NCBI GenBank assembly: GCA_016617855.1
Contig: JAECUM010004299.1
Span: 1 to 64,000, forward strand
Source of the DNA: Megalonaias nervosa
Taxonomy: Eukaryota; Mollusca; Bivalvia; Unionida; Unionidae
DNA length: 64,000 bases
Reading direction: 5' to 3'
Positions 21,515-30,040 of this stretch are shown here, in pieces. The notes beneath the pieces were generated by a model. The model saw only the letters and a list, made by a program, of their open reading frames with translations. It did no database searches and was not told where the DNA came from. A program made the translations under genes and the position numbers. Position 1 is the first letter of the stretch. Each line of letters opens with the position of its first letter.

Positions 21515-21928
21515 ATGCCATTCAACACAGCCTCAGCTACTGCAGTAACCACTCCGTCGCCTAGTTCTTCTCTGCAAAATCTGCAAAAGTAACCCTTGTG
21601 GGTGTGGTGTGGAGAACGTGTGCCTAAAACGGAAATCGTCTTTTTCTGCCACATCTTTGTGGTGTGTTATGTCGTCGGTGCTGCCATTGCCAATTTGAGT
21701 TTGCAACAAGGAGACAAACAATTGTGGACCATTTTACTCAGCAGTTGCATCGGTTAGCTTCTTCCCAATCCGTCCCTGAAATACTCTTCTAACGGGAACA
21801 ACAACGGGAGTTTTGCGTCCAACGTTAGTCCCCCTTCCAACAGTCACCAATCCAATCACAACAATCCTCTTTTAGACACTCCTCTAACCTCCAGTGATCC
21901 CTCGGACACTAGAGCTTTGGAATTATGA
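21515..21928 (+). pseudogene. Conserved Polinton membrane protein, two in-frame stops
   Basis: After a Ser/Thr-rich start there is a hydrophobic stretch (EIVFFCHIFVVCYVVGAAIA) and the conserved segment LWTILLSSCIG followed by LLPNPSLK, recognised from other Polintons. TAA at 21590-21592 and TAG at 21755-21757 interrupt an otherwise single frame. The C-terminus is Asn/Ser/Pro-rich. Its TGA overlaps the minor capsid start as ATGA at 21925-21928, so the two genes are tightly coupled. Possible role in membrane association of the virion; unproven. Confidence 0.7.
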
Positions 21929-22836
21929 ATAACCAATTTTATGTAACGTTACCCAGTGACATTTCCATGGAGGTGTTTCCCAATAACACTTTGTGCTGTT
22001 TCTCGGCCAGATTACCTCAAACCATCCAATTGGATCACGAAGCCCATTGGGAAATGGCTTTAGTGGAAATGATTCACCCTACACAAATCAAAAACATCGT
22101 CGAAAATCAAAACACTTTTATGGTGGAAGTTCATGACCCGCAAGTGCAACAAGCCATGGATGAACGCGCCACTATAGCTGCCTTTATGAAAACACAAGAC
22201 CCCAAATCTAATCGCTCCACTTATCTGTTGCAAATTCCTGCGGGCTATTATTTTAGTGGTCAACATTTGGTGAACGCTATTGCTGACAAGTTCAATTTCA
22301 TGTTTGGTAAAGGCTTGGAGAAAGCTAGAAGAAGTGTCACGATCGGGTACCACAAAATAGCTCGTCGCCTACTGATGAAATTTTCAGAGGACAAAGTATT
22401 GGCCATTACATTTTGCCTTGAATTGTATGACATTTTGGGTGGAGACCCCAAGATGATCAAGATTAGAAACGAAATACCAGCCGTGACCGGTAACTTGGAT
22501 TTTGCGAAATATTTCCGATTCCCTGTAGAAATGAACCAAAGACTGAATTTGATGTTTGTATACTCCGATGTGGTGGAGTACAACGTGGTGGGACACACCT
22601 ACGTACCGTTACTGCGTGTCATTCTTTTCAAAGTGGATTCTGCCACAGCTGCTGACGAGGAAGGTGGAAACACCTATCATGTTCACCGCGAATTTGTACA
22701 ACCTCACTATTTACCCGTCAGTAAGTCGTATTTTGACACTGTCAATATTACTATAAAAAGAGATCTGGGACAAAATATTGCATTCACCAAAGGGAACGTC
22801 ACAGCGAAACTCCATTTTCGAAAACGATTACTCTAA
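21925..22836 (+). CDS. Minor capsid protein (penton-like), intact
   Basis: A full-length 303-residue ORF. The N-terminus, FYVTLPSDISMEVFPNNT, followed by a LPQTIQLDHEAHWEMALVEM segment, is the signature of the Polinton minor capsid protein, which is thought to form the single jelly-roll pentamer at the icosahedral vertices. It is the longest undamaged structural gene of this copy. The start overlaps the upstream stop by four bases. A TATAAAAA box for the next gene lies in its last 30 codons. Confidence 0.85.
   Translation: MNNQFYVTLPSDISMEVFPNNTLCCFSARLPQTIQLDHEAHWEMALVEMIHPTQIKNIVENQNTFMVEVHDPQVQQAMDERATIAAFMKTQDPKSNRSTYLLQIPAGYYFSGQHLVNAIADKFNFMFGKGLEKARRSVTIGYHKIARRLLMKFSEDKVLAITFCLELYDILGGDPKMIKIRNEIPAVTGNLDFAKYFRFPVEMNQRLNLMFVYSDVVEYNVVGHTYVPLLRVILFKVDSATAADEEGGNTYHVHREFVQPHYLPVSKSYFDTVNITIKRDLGQNIAFTKGNVTAKLHFRKRLL
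22752..22759 (+). promoter_or_regulatory. TATA-like box inside the minor capsid gene
   Basis: TATAAAAA lies about 90 bases before the pVI-like ATG at 22850. The distance is larger than for the other genes, so use is uncertain. Confidence 0.4.
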
Positions 22837-22849
22837 CGTTTTGTCAGTC

Positions 22850-23231
22850 ATGTATCCTGTGTACCAAGGAGTTGCTCGACAGCGAGGACATGGTTTAGGA
22901 GATATGCTCAAATCAGCCTTTCGTTCGGTGGCTCCTGTTTTGAAACCAATGGTGACACGGGGATTGCACGACTTGAAAGGTGCCGCGTTGATTCACGGCA
23001 AAGAATTTCTCCAAAATGTCATCATTGACAAACAAAACCCAAAAGAAGCTTTCTTGAGAGCAGGCAAAAATGTCTTGCCGAGTCAGGCATTCCTGCTTCC
23101 CTGATACCGCAGCAAGGACAAGGCAGAAAAAGACGACGAAAAGACACCCCTTCATAGAACTTCACGCCCCTAGAGCTAGAAAGACTAAGAAAAGAAAAAC
23201 TGTCACAAAGTTAGACGTTTTTGATTATTAA
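22850..23231 (+). pseudogene. pVI-like internal capsid protein, frameshifted
   Basis: Starting MYPVYQGVARQRGHGLGDMLK, it has an amphipathic Gly-Leu-Gly helix followed by a helical region, as in the Polinton protein compared with adenovirus pVI, which cements the capsid and disrupts membranes. The frame closes at 23104; a basic segment (GRKRRRK) and a final KRKTVTKLDVFDY tail are read in two further frames, so at least two frameshifts exist. It sits between the two capsid genes. Confidence 0.65.
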
Positions 23232-23240
23232 AAAAAGAAA

Positions 23241-24395
23241 ATGATGCACCGAGAGTCTTGTGCTTGTTCCAAGTCGGAACTGGATCTGTTTGCCATGCCA
23301 CCCATCATGATGACGATGCAAGAATTCCAATGGGTCGAATTTCATTCCGTCTCCACTTTGACGGATTCAGCTCCCATCGAGTTTGAAATCAAAGGACAAC
23401 CCGAAGATTATATCGATCTGAATAGCAGTTACTTGTACCTAAAACTCAAAGTGATCAAAACCGACAACACCAATCCGGGTGCTGATGCCAGAGTAGCTGC
23501 CGTCAACAATTTCATGCATTCCTTGTTCAGAGAAGTGGATTTGTACTTGAATAACAAACTGGTCAGCAGCAGTATGGATACTTATCCTTACCGAGCGTAC
23601 CTGGAAAATCTCTTGACGTACGGAAAGGAGGCCAAGAACACTCATCTAGATGCTTGCGTGGTATGGAAACCTGACACCGCAGGTGAAGACACGTTTAACG
23701 ACACAGCCCTGACAGGCAATGACAACCATCACAATGTGGGTTTTAACAACCGTCGAAGAAAAATCCTACAAGGTCGTAGTTTATAACTGATGGACCGTTT
23801 GCATTTGGACATGTGGTTGCAAGACAAGTATTTGCTCAACGGAGTGGATATTCGCCTGAGACTCAATCGCAGAAGTGTCGCTTTCCATTTGATGGTTCAT
23901 GCCAACGAGTACAAAACCATCATCCAAGAAGCCAGACTTTACGTGCGTCGCGTAGAAGTGTTACCTAAAGCGGGAAACGACATCAGTCAAACATTGAGCA
24001 GATCGACCGCCAAGTATCCGATACGACGTGTAGAAGTGAAAACATTCACCATTGCTGCTGGAATGCAGCCCTCAACGGAGCCCGCGATCAAAATCCTTTC
24101 CAGTTTAAGCACTACAGAGTGTCTAAGATCGAAGTGGGTCGCGATGGCAAGACCTTGTGTACCAGACCCTTCGAACCTAACTTTGCCCAGAAGAATTACT
24201 TGAGATCGTACCTGTTCCTGTACGAAGCTACCGGAAAACTAGGAACCAACACCAGTCAAGGTATTTCGTACGAAGATTATGTAGGAGGTTACACTTTGTG
24301 GGCCTTTGATTTCACTCCAGACCAAGGCAGCGACGAGGGTCATTTCACCCTATAAAATCTCGTCACCTGCGTGTGGAACTTCAGTTTGCAGAACA
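23241..24395 (+). pseudogene. Major capsid protein (double jelly-roll, hexon-like), broken
   Basis: The N-terminal jelly-roll region includes DLNSSYLYLKLKV and NNFMHSLFREVDLYLNNK, diagnostic of the Polinton MCP that forms pseudo-hexameric capsomers. An in-frame TAA at 23784-23786 interrupts it, a frameshift lies near 24063, and the frame closes at 24355. The continuation RVELQFAEQ is found in another frame at about 24370-24395, after which typical C-terminal MCP sequence is missing and the next gene begins. A deletion therefore seems to have removed the MCP tail. Confidence 0.88.
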
Positions 24396-24681
24396 AGAAC
24401 AATATTTAGTGTCCTGTTTTGCTAAACACCTGGTGGATAAAATTACGGAATTGACCAAGAGAGATTGTTATGGATGCCAAAACGATCATCCCAGTCAAAT
24501 TCAACATGATAAATGCCTGGTAGTGAGTCAAGAAGAAAAATTGGACAAGTATCTGGACGAAGCTTGGAATCTCATCTCGAAAGAAGTAGTGTTGCAGGAG
24601 TGGTATAAAGGCTTGCGTGATCATTCCTGCCCTCCATTGACTACTCTAGAGATCTATCGCATCGAAGCTCTCTTAGCCTAG
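24396..24681 (+). pseudogene. Small Cys-rich Polinton protein, start codon lost
   Basis: The segment RDCYGCQNDHPSQIQHDKC is a conserved Cys/His signature seen in a small protein encoded between MCP and protease in many Polintons, possibly zinc-binding. No ATG opens the frame; it runs directly out of MCP tail sequence, which supports a fusion deletion. The remaining 90 or so codons are open to 24681. Function unknown. Confidence 0.6.
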
Positions 24682-24806
24682 TGTTGGGAGACAAGGCGAA
24701 TAAACGGCGAAGAAACGGCTACTTGACAGAGCGTTACAAACAAAGAGTCAGAATTGAATTGATGACTTATCATTACCTGTGGAAAAAAAAACAACAAAAC
24801 ATAAAA

Positions 24807-25352
24807 ATGGATACCTGGGAACTTTATTACCTTTCGAACAATAGTTCGTATACTGCTTCTTGGAATCTTGTCCTGTGCGCTAAGGTTGAACTACCTCATC
24901 GCAAACCTCAAGACCATCAAGCTTATGTCATCAACACGGACGACAGTCATCTCCCAGGAACTCACTGGGTTGCCGTCTACTTCCCTCAAGAGGATTGTGT
25001 GGAATATTTTGATTCGTATGGATTACCCACTTTGGAAGACGATATCATTGACTTTATGAGAAGAAATGCCCAGACGACACGATACAATAATGTGAAGTTA
25101 CAAGGCACAAATTCCATGATGTGTGGACAATTATGTGTGTATTTTCTTCATCATCGCAGTCTTGGATATCCTTTAGAAGATTTAGTGACTTATTTTGATA
25201 GTAACGATGAGAAAGTAGATAGATGGTTTTGTGACCATTATGGCTATCTTTTGTCTTTAGCTAGGAAACGTAGTGTACATCAATGGTCTCATGACTTCCA
25301 TCAATGGAAATCTCACATGATTTCACAACGTTGTCAACCTTTTCAAAAATAA
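24807..25352 (+). CDS. Adenain-like maturation cysteine protease, intact
   Basis: A 181-residue ORF from the ATG at 24807; the same frame is open further upstream (to 24681), but MDTWELYYL is the family-like start. Catalytic residues fit adenain: H53 in THWVAVYF, D69 in FDSYG (Glu/Asp position), the oxyanion Gln Q99 and the nucleophile C106 in MMCGQL, with the Q-to-C spacing of seven as in adenovirus. It would cleave capsid and core precursors after Gly-Gly-type sites such as those in the pX-like peptides. An AATAAA follows 55 bases after the stop. Confidence 0.88.
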   Translation: MDTWELYYLSNNSSYTASWNLVLCAKVELPHRKPQDHQAYVINTDDSHLPGTHWVAVYFPQEDCVEYFDSYGLPTLEDDIIDFMRRNAQTTRYNNVKLQGTNSMMCGQLCVYFLHHRSLGYPLEDLVTYFDSNDEKVDRWFCDHYGYLLSLARKRSVHQWSHDFHQWKSHMISQRCQPFQK

Positions 25353-25406
25353 TTTGTTTGATGTTATTGTTACTTGTTAATTATTAATAGTTGATTGTTT
25401 GTTTGA

Positions 25407-25412
25407 ATAAAA
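25407..25412 (+). promoter_or_regulatory. Polyadenylation signal downstream of the protease
   Basis: AATAAA in AT-rich sequence 55 bases after the protease stop marks the probable 3' end of the late gene block. This contrasts with the stem-loop ends of the next two genes. Confidence 0.55.
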
Positions 25413-25557
25413 AATGTTGTGTTTTGAAAAAATGTGTCTGTCGTTTGTTTTCAAAAAAAGACTGTGATTATATGCTCTTTGACTTTCTCTCCATCCCTCA
25501 CCATGACATTCGCTATGATAGCGTTCCTACCCAAACAAAAAAACCCAGTTTGAACCA

Positions 25558-25564
25558 TATAAAG
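25558..25564 (+). promoter_or_regulatory. TATA box of the polyQ coiled-coil gene
   Basis: TATAAAG followed by CGGG lies 51 bases before the ATG at 25609. The neighbouring gene has the similar TATATAAAGCG at 26281. Confidence 0.6.
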
Positions 25565-25608
25565 CGGGTTGGTCTCCATCTGGCCATCCACTGTGGACTC
25601 GTCTACCT

Positions 25609-25989
25609 ATGAAGATGCCTTCCAGAGTAGCCAAGTTGAACGAAGCTTACTTCAATTTACATCGTGTCAGGCTAAACCTGATACCGAAGCCTGAAGAGAT
25701 AGAGAAAGTCAGGATGTTATCAATAGCCCAAGACCTGATAGAAGAGGTCTTCAGAGAGGAAATCAAGAAAGAACAAGAAGAATGGACAGAGAAGTACAGA
25801 CTTCAGAAACAGAGAGAACAGCAACAACAACAGCAGCAGCAACAGCAGCAGCAGCAGCAGCAAGAAGTAGACAGAGGTTTTGTCGACTGCCGTGTGGACA
25901 CCAAAGTGTTCTCCTTCTCTTTCCGCAGAAGCAGGCCTTATCCTGTAGGAAAGCCTGCCACCAGACGAGGACTCAATCTTAGACAGTAA
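25609..25989 (+). CDS. PolyQ coiled-coil protein at the right end, unknown function
   Basis: A 126-codon ORF with a predicted helical N-terminus (VAKLNEAYFNLHRV), a charged coiled-coil region and a run of 15 or so Gln encoded by CAG/CAA (about 25816-25860). The C-terminus is Arg-rich. It resembles the next gene in size, position, R-(V/I)-AKL start, promoter and 3' end, so the two may be diverged duplicates. A histone-type stem-loop begins 35 bases after its stop; an AATAAA is also present at about 26111. The ORF is intact although most structural genes are broken. Confidence 0.6.
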   Translation: MKMPSRVAKLNEAYFNLHRVRLNLIPKPEEIEKVRMLSIAQDLIEEVFREEIKKEQEEWTEKYRLQKQREQQQQQQQQQQQQQQQEVDRGFVDCRVDTKVFSFSFRRSRPYPVGKPATRRGLNLRQ

Positions 25990-26023
25990 AAAAGATTGCC
26001 ATGAATCCCCGTTAACAAAAAAC

Positions 26024-26062
26024 AGCCCTTTTCAGGGCTACCCCAATACTCTAGAGAAGAGA
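26024..26062 (+). promoter_or_regulatory. Histone-mRNA-like 3' stem-loop plus purine-rich downstream element (1)
   Basis: The stem AGCCCT (26024-26029), loop TTTC (26030-26033) and AGGGCT (26034-26039) pair perfectly. It is preceded by AAC and followed by ACCCC, as in animal histone genes. The fixed positions (stem G2, pyrimidines 3-4, C5, U6, loop UHUH, A then three purines) are all satisfied. CTAGAGAAGAGA starts at 26051, 11 bases after the stem, where a U7 snRNA-binding element would lie. Confidence 0.7.
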
Positions 26063-26280
26063 TACTAATTCAATTCCCAAAACAAATTTGTGTGTTTGTG
26101 TCTTTAAAAAAAATAAAATTGTGTCTATAAGCACTTCGTTTCTCTGTTTTGTCGGATTGTGTGTGTCTGTGCTTGTAAGTAGAAAAAAGTCAACGTGAGT
26201 GTTGCTTTTAGGTCCGTGCGTTTGATGTGATGGTAAGTTTTGGTGCCAGGGGATGTTTTACTCCACGTCCGTGCTTCAAG

Positions 26281-26289
26281 TATATAAAG
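26281..26289 (+). promoter_or_regulatory. TATA box of the Glu-rich coiled-coil gene
   Basis: TATATAAAG is 51 bases ahead of the ATG at 26340. Confidence 0.65.
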
Positions 26290-26339
26290 CGACGCGATTG
26301 TCAGTGTGGCTACCCATCGTTGAAGAATCAACACTGAAA

Positions 26340-26792
26340 ATGAATAGAAGAATTGCTAAATTGCTTAAACTCCAAATGCACCTGGAGGATGCCAGGCGAC
26401 TCCTGGATGAGCTGGCTATGGAGGCCGTTGCAGAAAGTGCCAGACTTGAGGAAGAGGAGGAAAGAAAGAAGAAAGAAGAGGAGAAGGAAAAGAAGCGAGG
26501 GATCCTGCCTCAACTCATAATGAGACCTCAGTGTGAGGTCAAACCTGAGGTGAGGACACCTCCACAAACAGTACCGCCACCTCAACCACAACCACAGCCA
26601 CAGCTACAACAACAACATCCTCGACTCTGGTATAGAAGACAGAGGGAAGTCTTCAGAATCCCTGAAAGTGAAGACTGGGAGAGTGAAGCCAGTCAATCTC
26701 CCTCTTCGCTCCCAACCACACGCGTCAATTCGGAGAATGACTGGAGCAGACGTTGTGTGTGTGGTGCCAGGACAGGAAGGTGTCACCATTAG
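26340..26792 (+). CDS. Glu/Lys-rich coiled-coil protein with Pro/Gln tract, unknown function
   Basis: A 150-codon intact ORF. Residues about 1-35 form an amphipathic helix, 36-60 a continuous Glu/Lys coiled coil, then a Pro-Gln repeat region and a Ser-rich C-terminus ending in a Cys/Arg cluster. No family recognised. The gene starts after a TATA box and finishes 29 bases before a second histone-like stem-loop. It is the last gene before the right terminus, a place often used by early or accessory genes in linear DNA viruses. Confidence 0.6.
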   Translation: MNRRIAKLLKLQMHLEDARRLLDELAMEAVAESARLEEEEERKKKEEEKEKKRGILPQLIMRPQCEVKPEVRTPPQTVPPPQPQPQPQLQQQHPRLWYRRQREVFRIPESEDWESEASQSPSSLPTTRVNSENDWSRRCVCGARTGRCHH

Positions 26793-26821
26793 CCAGGTGA
26801 ATTTAGAGTTAGACGAGAAAC

Positions 26822-26860
26822 AGCCCTTCTCAGAGCTAACCAGATCTCTAGAAAAGAGAC
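26822..26860 (+). promoter_or_regulatory. Histone-mRNA-like 3' stem-loop plus purine-rich downstream element (2)
   Basis: Stem AGCCCT (26822-26827), loop TCTC, then AGAGCT (26832-26837), with a single C-A mismatch at stem position 4. It is preceded by AAAC and followed by AACC. CTAGAAAAGAGA starts at 26848, 10 bases after the stem, differing from the first element by one base. No AATAAA follows within 100 bases. Confidence 0.65.
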
Positions 26861-26959
26861 ACTATTCAAGTTGCCAATTCGTGTGCATGTAGAGTAGTAT
26901 GACTATAAACACTCACTCCTTTACTGTTTTGTGTGTGTGTGTGTGTGTGTGTATGTGTG

Positions 26960-28986
26960 TGTGTGTTTGCGTTTCCGTACGTTTATTTGGGTAGTAGATA
27001 TGGATGTGCTTTTCTTCTCTTCCCGTTTGTGTGAATAGTATAGTGTGTGTTATATGCGTTCGCGTCCGTTTGTGTGGATAGTAGTGTGTATGTTTTATGT
27101 ATTCGCGTTCGTTTGTGTGGATACTAAGTATCGTGTGTTTTATGCGTTCGCCTAGCGTTTTTGTGGATAGTAGAATGTGTGTTATATGCGTTCGCCTGGC
27201 GTTTGTGTGGATAGTATGGGGTGTTTCTTCTTCTCTTCCCATTTGTGTGGATAGTAAGTACGGTGCATTTTTATGCATTCGCGTAGCGTTTGTGTGGATA
27301 GTATAGTGAGTTTTATGCGTTCTCGTTCGCTTGTGTGGATAGTATATATGGGTGTTTTATGCGTTCCCCTAGTGTTTTTGTGGATGGTAGAATGTATGTT
27401 ATATGCGGTCGCCTAGCGTTTGTGTGGATAGTAGATAATGTGTGTGTGTTTTATGCGTTCTCTTCCTTTTGTGTGGATAGTATAATGTGTGTGTGTGTTT
27501 TATGCATCCTCATTCGTTTGTGTGCATAGTATATATGTGTGTGTTTTATGCGTTCGCGTAGCGTTTGTGTGGATAGTATATATGTGTGTGTTTTATGTAT
27601 TCTCGTCCGTTTGTGTGGATAGTATATATGGTGTGTTTTATGAATTCTCGTCCGTTTGTGTCGATAGTATAATGTGTGTGTGTTTTATGCATTCTCATCC
27701 GTTTATGTGGATAGTATATAAGTGTGTGTTTTATGCGTTCTCGTCCGTTTGTGTGGATAGTATATATGGGTGTGTTTTATGCATTCTTAATCTTTAGTGT
27801 GGATAGTATATATGGTGTGCTTTATGCGTTCTCGTTGGTTTGTGTAGATAGTATATATGGATGTTTTTTATGCGTTCTCGTCCGTTTGTGTGGATAGTAT
27901 AGATGGGTGTTTTATGCGTTCGCCTAGCGTTTTTTGTGGATAGTAGAATGTGTGTTATATGCGTTCGCCTAGCGTTTGTGTGGATAGTAGATAATGGGGT
28001 CTTTTATGCAATCGCGTAGCGTTTGTGTGGATAGTGTATGGTGTTTTATGCGTTCGTCTAGCGTTTGTATGGATAGTATATATGTGTGTTTTATGAATTC
28101 TCGTCCGTTTGTGTGGATAGTATAATGTGTGTGTGTGTGTTTAATGCATTCTCATTCGTTTCTGTGGATAGTATATATGTGTGCATTTTATGCGTTTTCG
28201 TCCGTTTGTGTGGATAGTATATATGGGTGTTTTTTATGCGTTCTCATCCGTTTGTATGGATAGTAGATAATGTGGTGTTTTATGCGTTCGCGTAACGTTT
28301 GTGTGGATAGTATATGTGGTGTTTTATGCGTTCGCCTAGCGTTTGTGTGGATAGTATATATGTGTGTGTTTTATGCATTCTCGTCCGTTTGTGTGGATAG
28401 TATAATGTGTGTGTGTTTTATGCATTCTCATCCGTTTGTGTGGATAGTATATATGTGTGTATTTTATGCGATCTCGTCCGTTTGTGTGGATAGTATATAT
28501 GGGTGCTTTTTATGCGTTCTCGTCCGTTTGTGTGGATAGTATATATGGGTGTTTTATGCGTTCGCCTAGCGTTTTTGTGGTTAGTAGAATGTGTGTTATG
28601 TGCGTTCGCCTAGCGTTTGTGTGGATAGTAGATAATGTGGTGTTTCATGCGTTCGCGTAGCGTTTGTGTGGATAGTATATGTGGTGTTTTATGCAGTCGC
28701 CTAACGTTTGTGTGGTTAGTATATATGTGTGTGTTTTATGCATTCTCGTCCGTTTGTGTGGATAGTATAATGTGTGTGTGTGTGTTTTATGCATTCTCAT
28801 CCGTTTGTGTGGATAGTATATATGTGTGTGTTTTATGCGTTCTCGTCCGTTTGTGTGGATAGTAGATAATGTGGTGTTTTAAGCGTTCGCGTAGCGTTTG
28901 TGAGGATAGTATAGGTGTTGTTTAATGCGTTCACCTAAAGTTTGTGTGGATAGTATAAAGTGTGTGTGTTTTATGCGTTCTCGTCC
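26960..28986. repeat. Right terminal inverted repeat made of ~45-bp minisatellite units
   Basis: This is the reverse complement of the left array: units contain GTGTGGATAGTATA and TTTTATGCGTTC. It is about 2.0 kb, roughly 45 units, with the same sub-variants (TCTCGTCCG, TCTCATTCG, CGCCTAGCG, CGCGTAGCG). A (TG)n run at about 26932-26965 precedes it. The last clear unit ends at about 28986. Confidence 0.92.
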
Positions 28987-30040
28987 TACTACATAGGAGG
29001 ATCCTTATATGTACAGGATATTGAAAGGAGGTATATAGTGGACATATTCTATCAAAACATTGTACCAAGTGAACCCAACTTAGAGAATTTTTAAAAAATT
29101 CAACAGGGTTGAGATTTTGTATGTATGGTTCCGTTTTGACCTCTAGAAGAAGGACTGATGTGTTTATTCGATGATACATATCTGATCATAATGTATTAAG
29201 AGTACGACTACAAAGCCAGCCCTCCGAAGATTGTTTTAGTAACAGAAGTGCTAAAATTCATCAGCTCATTTATGTTGGAGTCAGACAAGAATGACCTCTC
29301 CTTAGATCGAGGGCTTGGCGGTAAACCCCTGATAGACTTCAGTTACCAATAGAACGGATATGCTAGATTCGCTTGCGTGTACCCCCCTTACAATATATAG
29401 AAAACAAAACTTAGTCAATTCATTCATAGATGTATTCTCCATTATTTTTTGTTTTCACTTGAGGGAGCAATCAATATTAGACGGCACTCTGACTCCGTCG
29501 TTTTCGGCAATACTTTGTAGAACACAGGTGTTAAAGGAAAGGCGTATACCTTCAGTATATCTATTGCAATCCGCTGAAATGGTGTCGACTGCGCAGATTT
29601 TAGGACTTGGAACTGGAGAGACAAATCTGGATAGCTTTGTATTCCACTTCGTTGCAAATAGATGCACCGGTAGTCGACCTCATCTGGTACAGACTCTTCT
29701 GACTACCGAGGGTGAATCGACTATTCCCCGTCTGATCTGTCTGGTTCCGCAGAGTCTGCTTTGAATGTACTGGACTTCAGTGTGAATTTGTGATTGAAGA
29801 CACCTTTGAGAAAATACCAGACGAGAGAACAGACATCTGACTTCAGGATTTGGTCCTTACTTGCCTCTTGATGAAACTTACTACAGTGGAGATGTCGACA
29901 GAATGCAAACTCCCCTTTTCGTACAGGGTAGCCAGCCACGATTTTCAAGACACGTATCTCCCGATGTAGATATACGCTATTAATACACGTTTTGAGTACC
30001 ATATCCATGTGAGTAAATTGTTGATATGAATACTATCCGA
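28987..30040. other. No recognisable gene
   Basis: Reading frames here are short and overlap on both strands without similarity to known proteins. The stretch separates the Polinton from the diverged repeat array. Confidence 0.5.

Larger units (their letters stand above)
11991..28986 (+). mobile_element. Polinton/Maverick (adintovirus-like) element, PolB-deleted
   Basis: This 17-kb element has inverted terminal arrays and a central 13-kb coding block, all genes on the + strand. Recognised hallmark genes are the FtsK/HerA-type packaging ATPase, a retroviral-type integrase with a chromodomain-like tail, an adenain-like protease, minor and major capsid proteins, and several conserved small Polinton proteins. 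The DNA polymerase is absent except for its C-terminal stub. Most hallmark genes carry stop codons or frameshifts, so this is an endogenous, decaying copy. Exact ends and any 6-bp target duplication could not be fixed because the termini are tandem repeats. Confidence 0.92.

Noticed and set aside
26913..28862. Frames across the right terminal array
   Set aside because: Same repeat artefact as on the left.
29360..29764. 134-codon + strand frame
   Set aside because: No similarity recognised, overlapping frames on the other strand are equally long, and composition does not favour coding.
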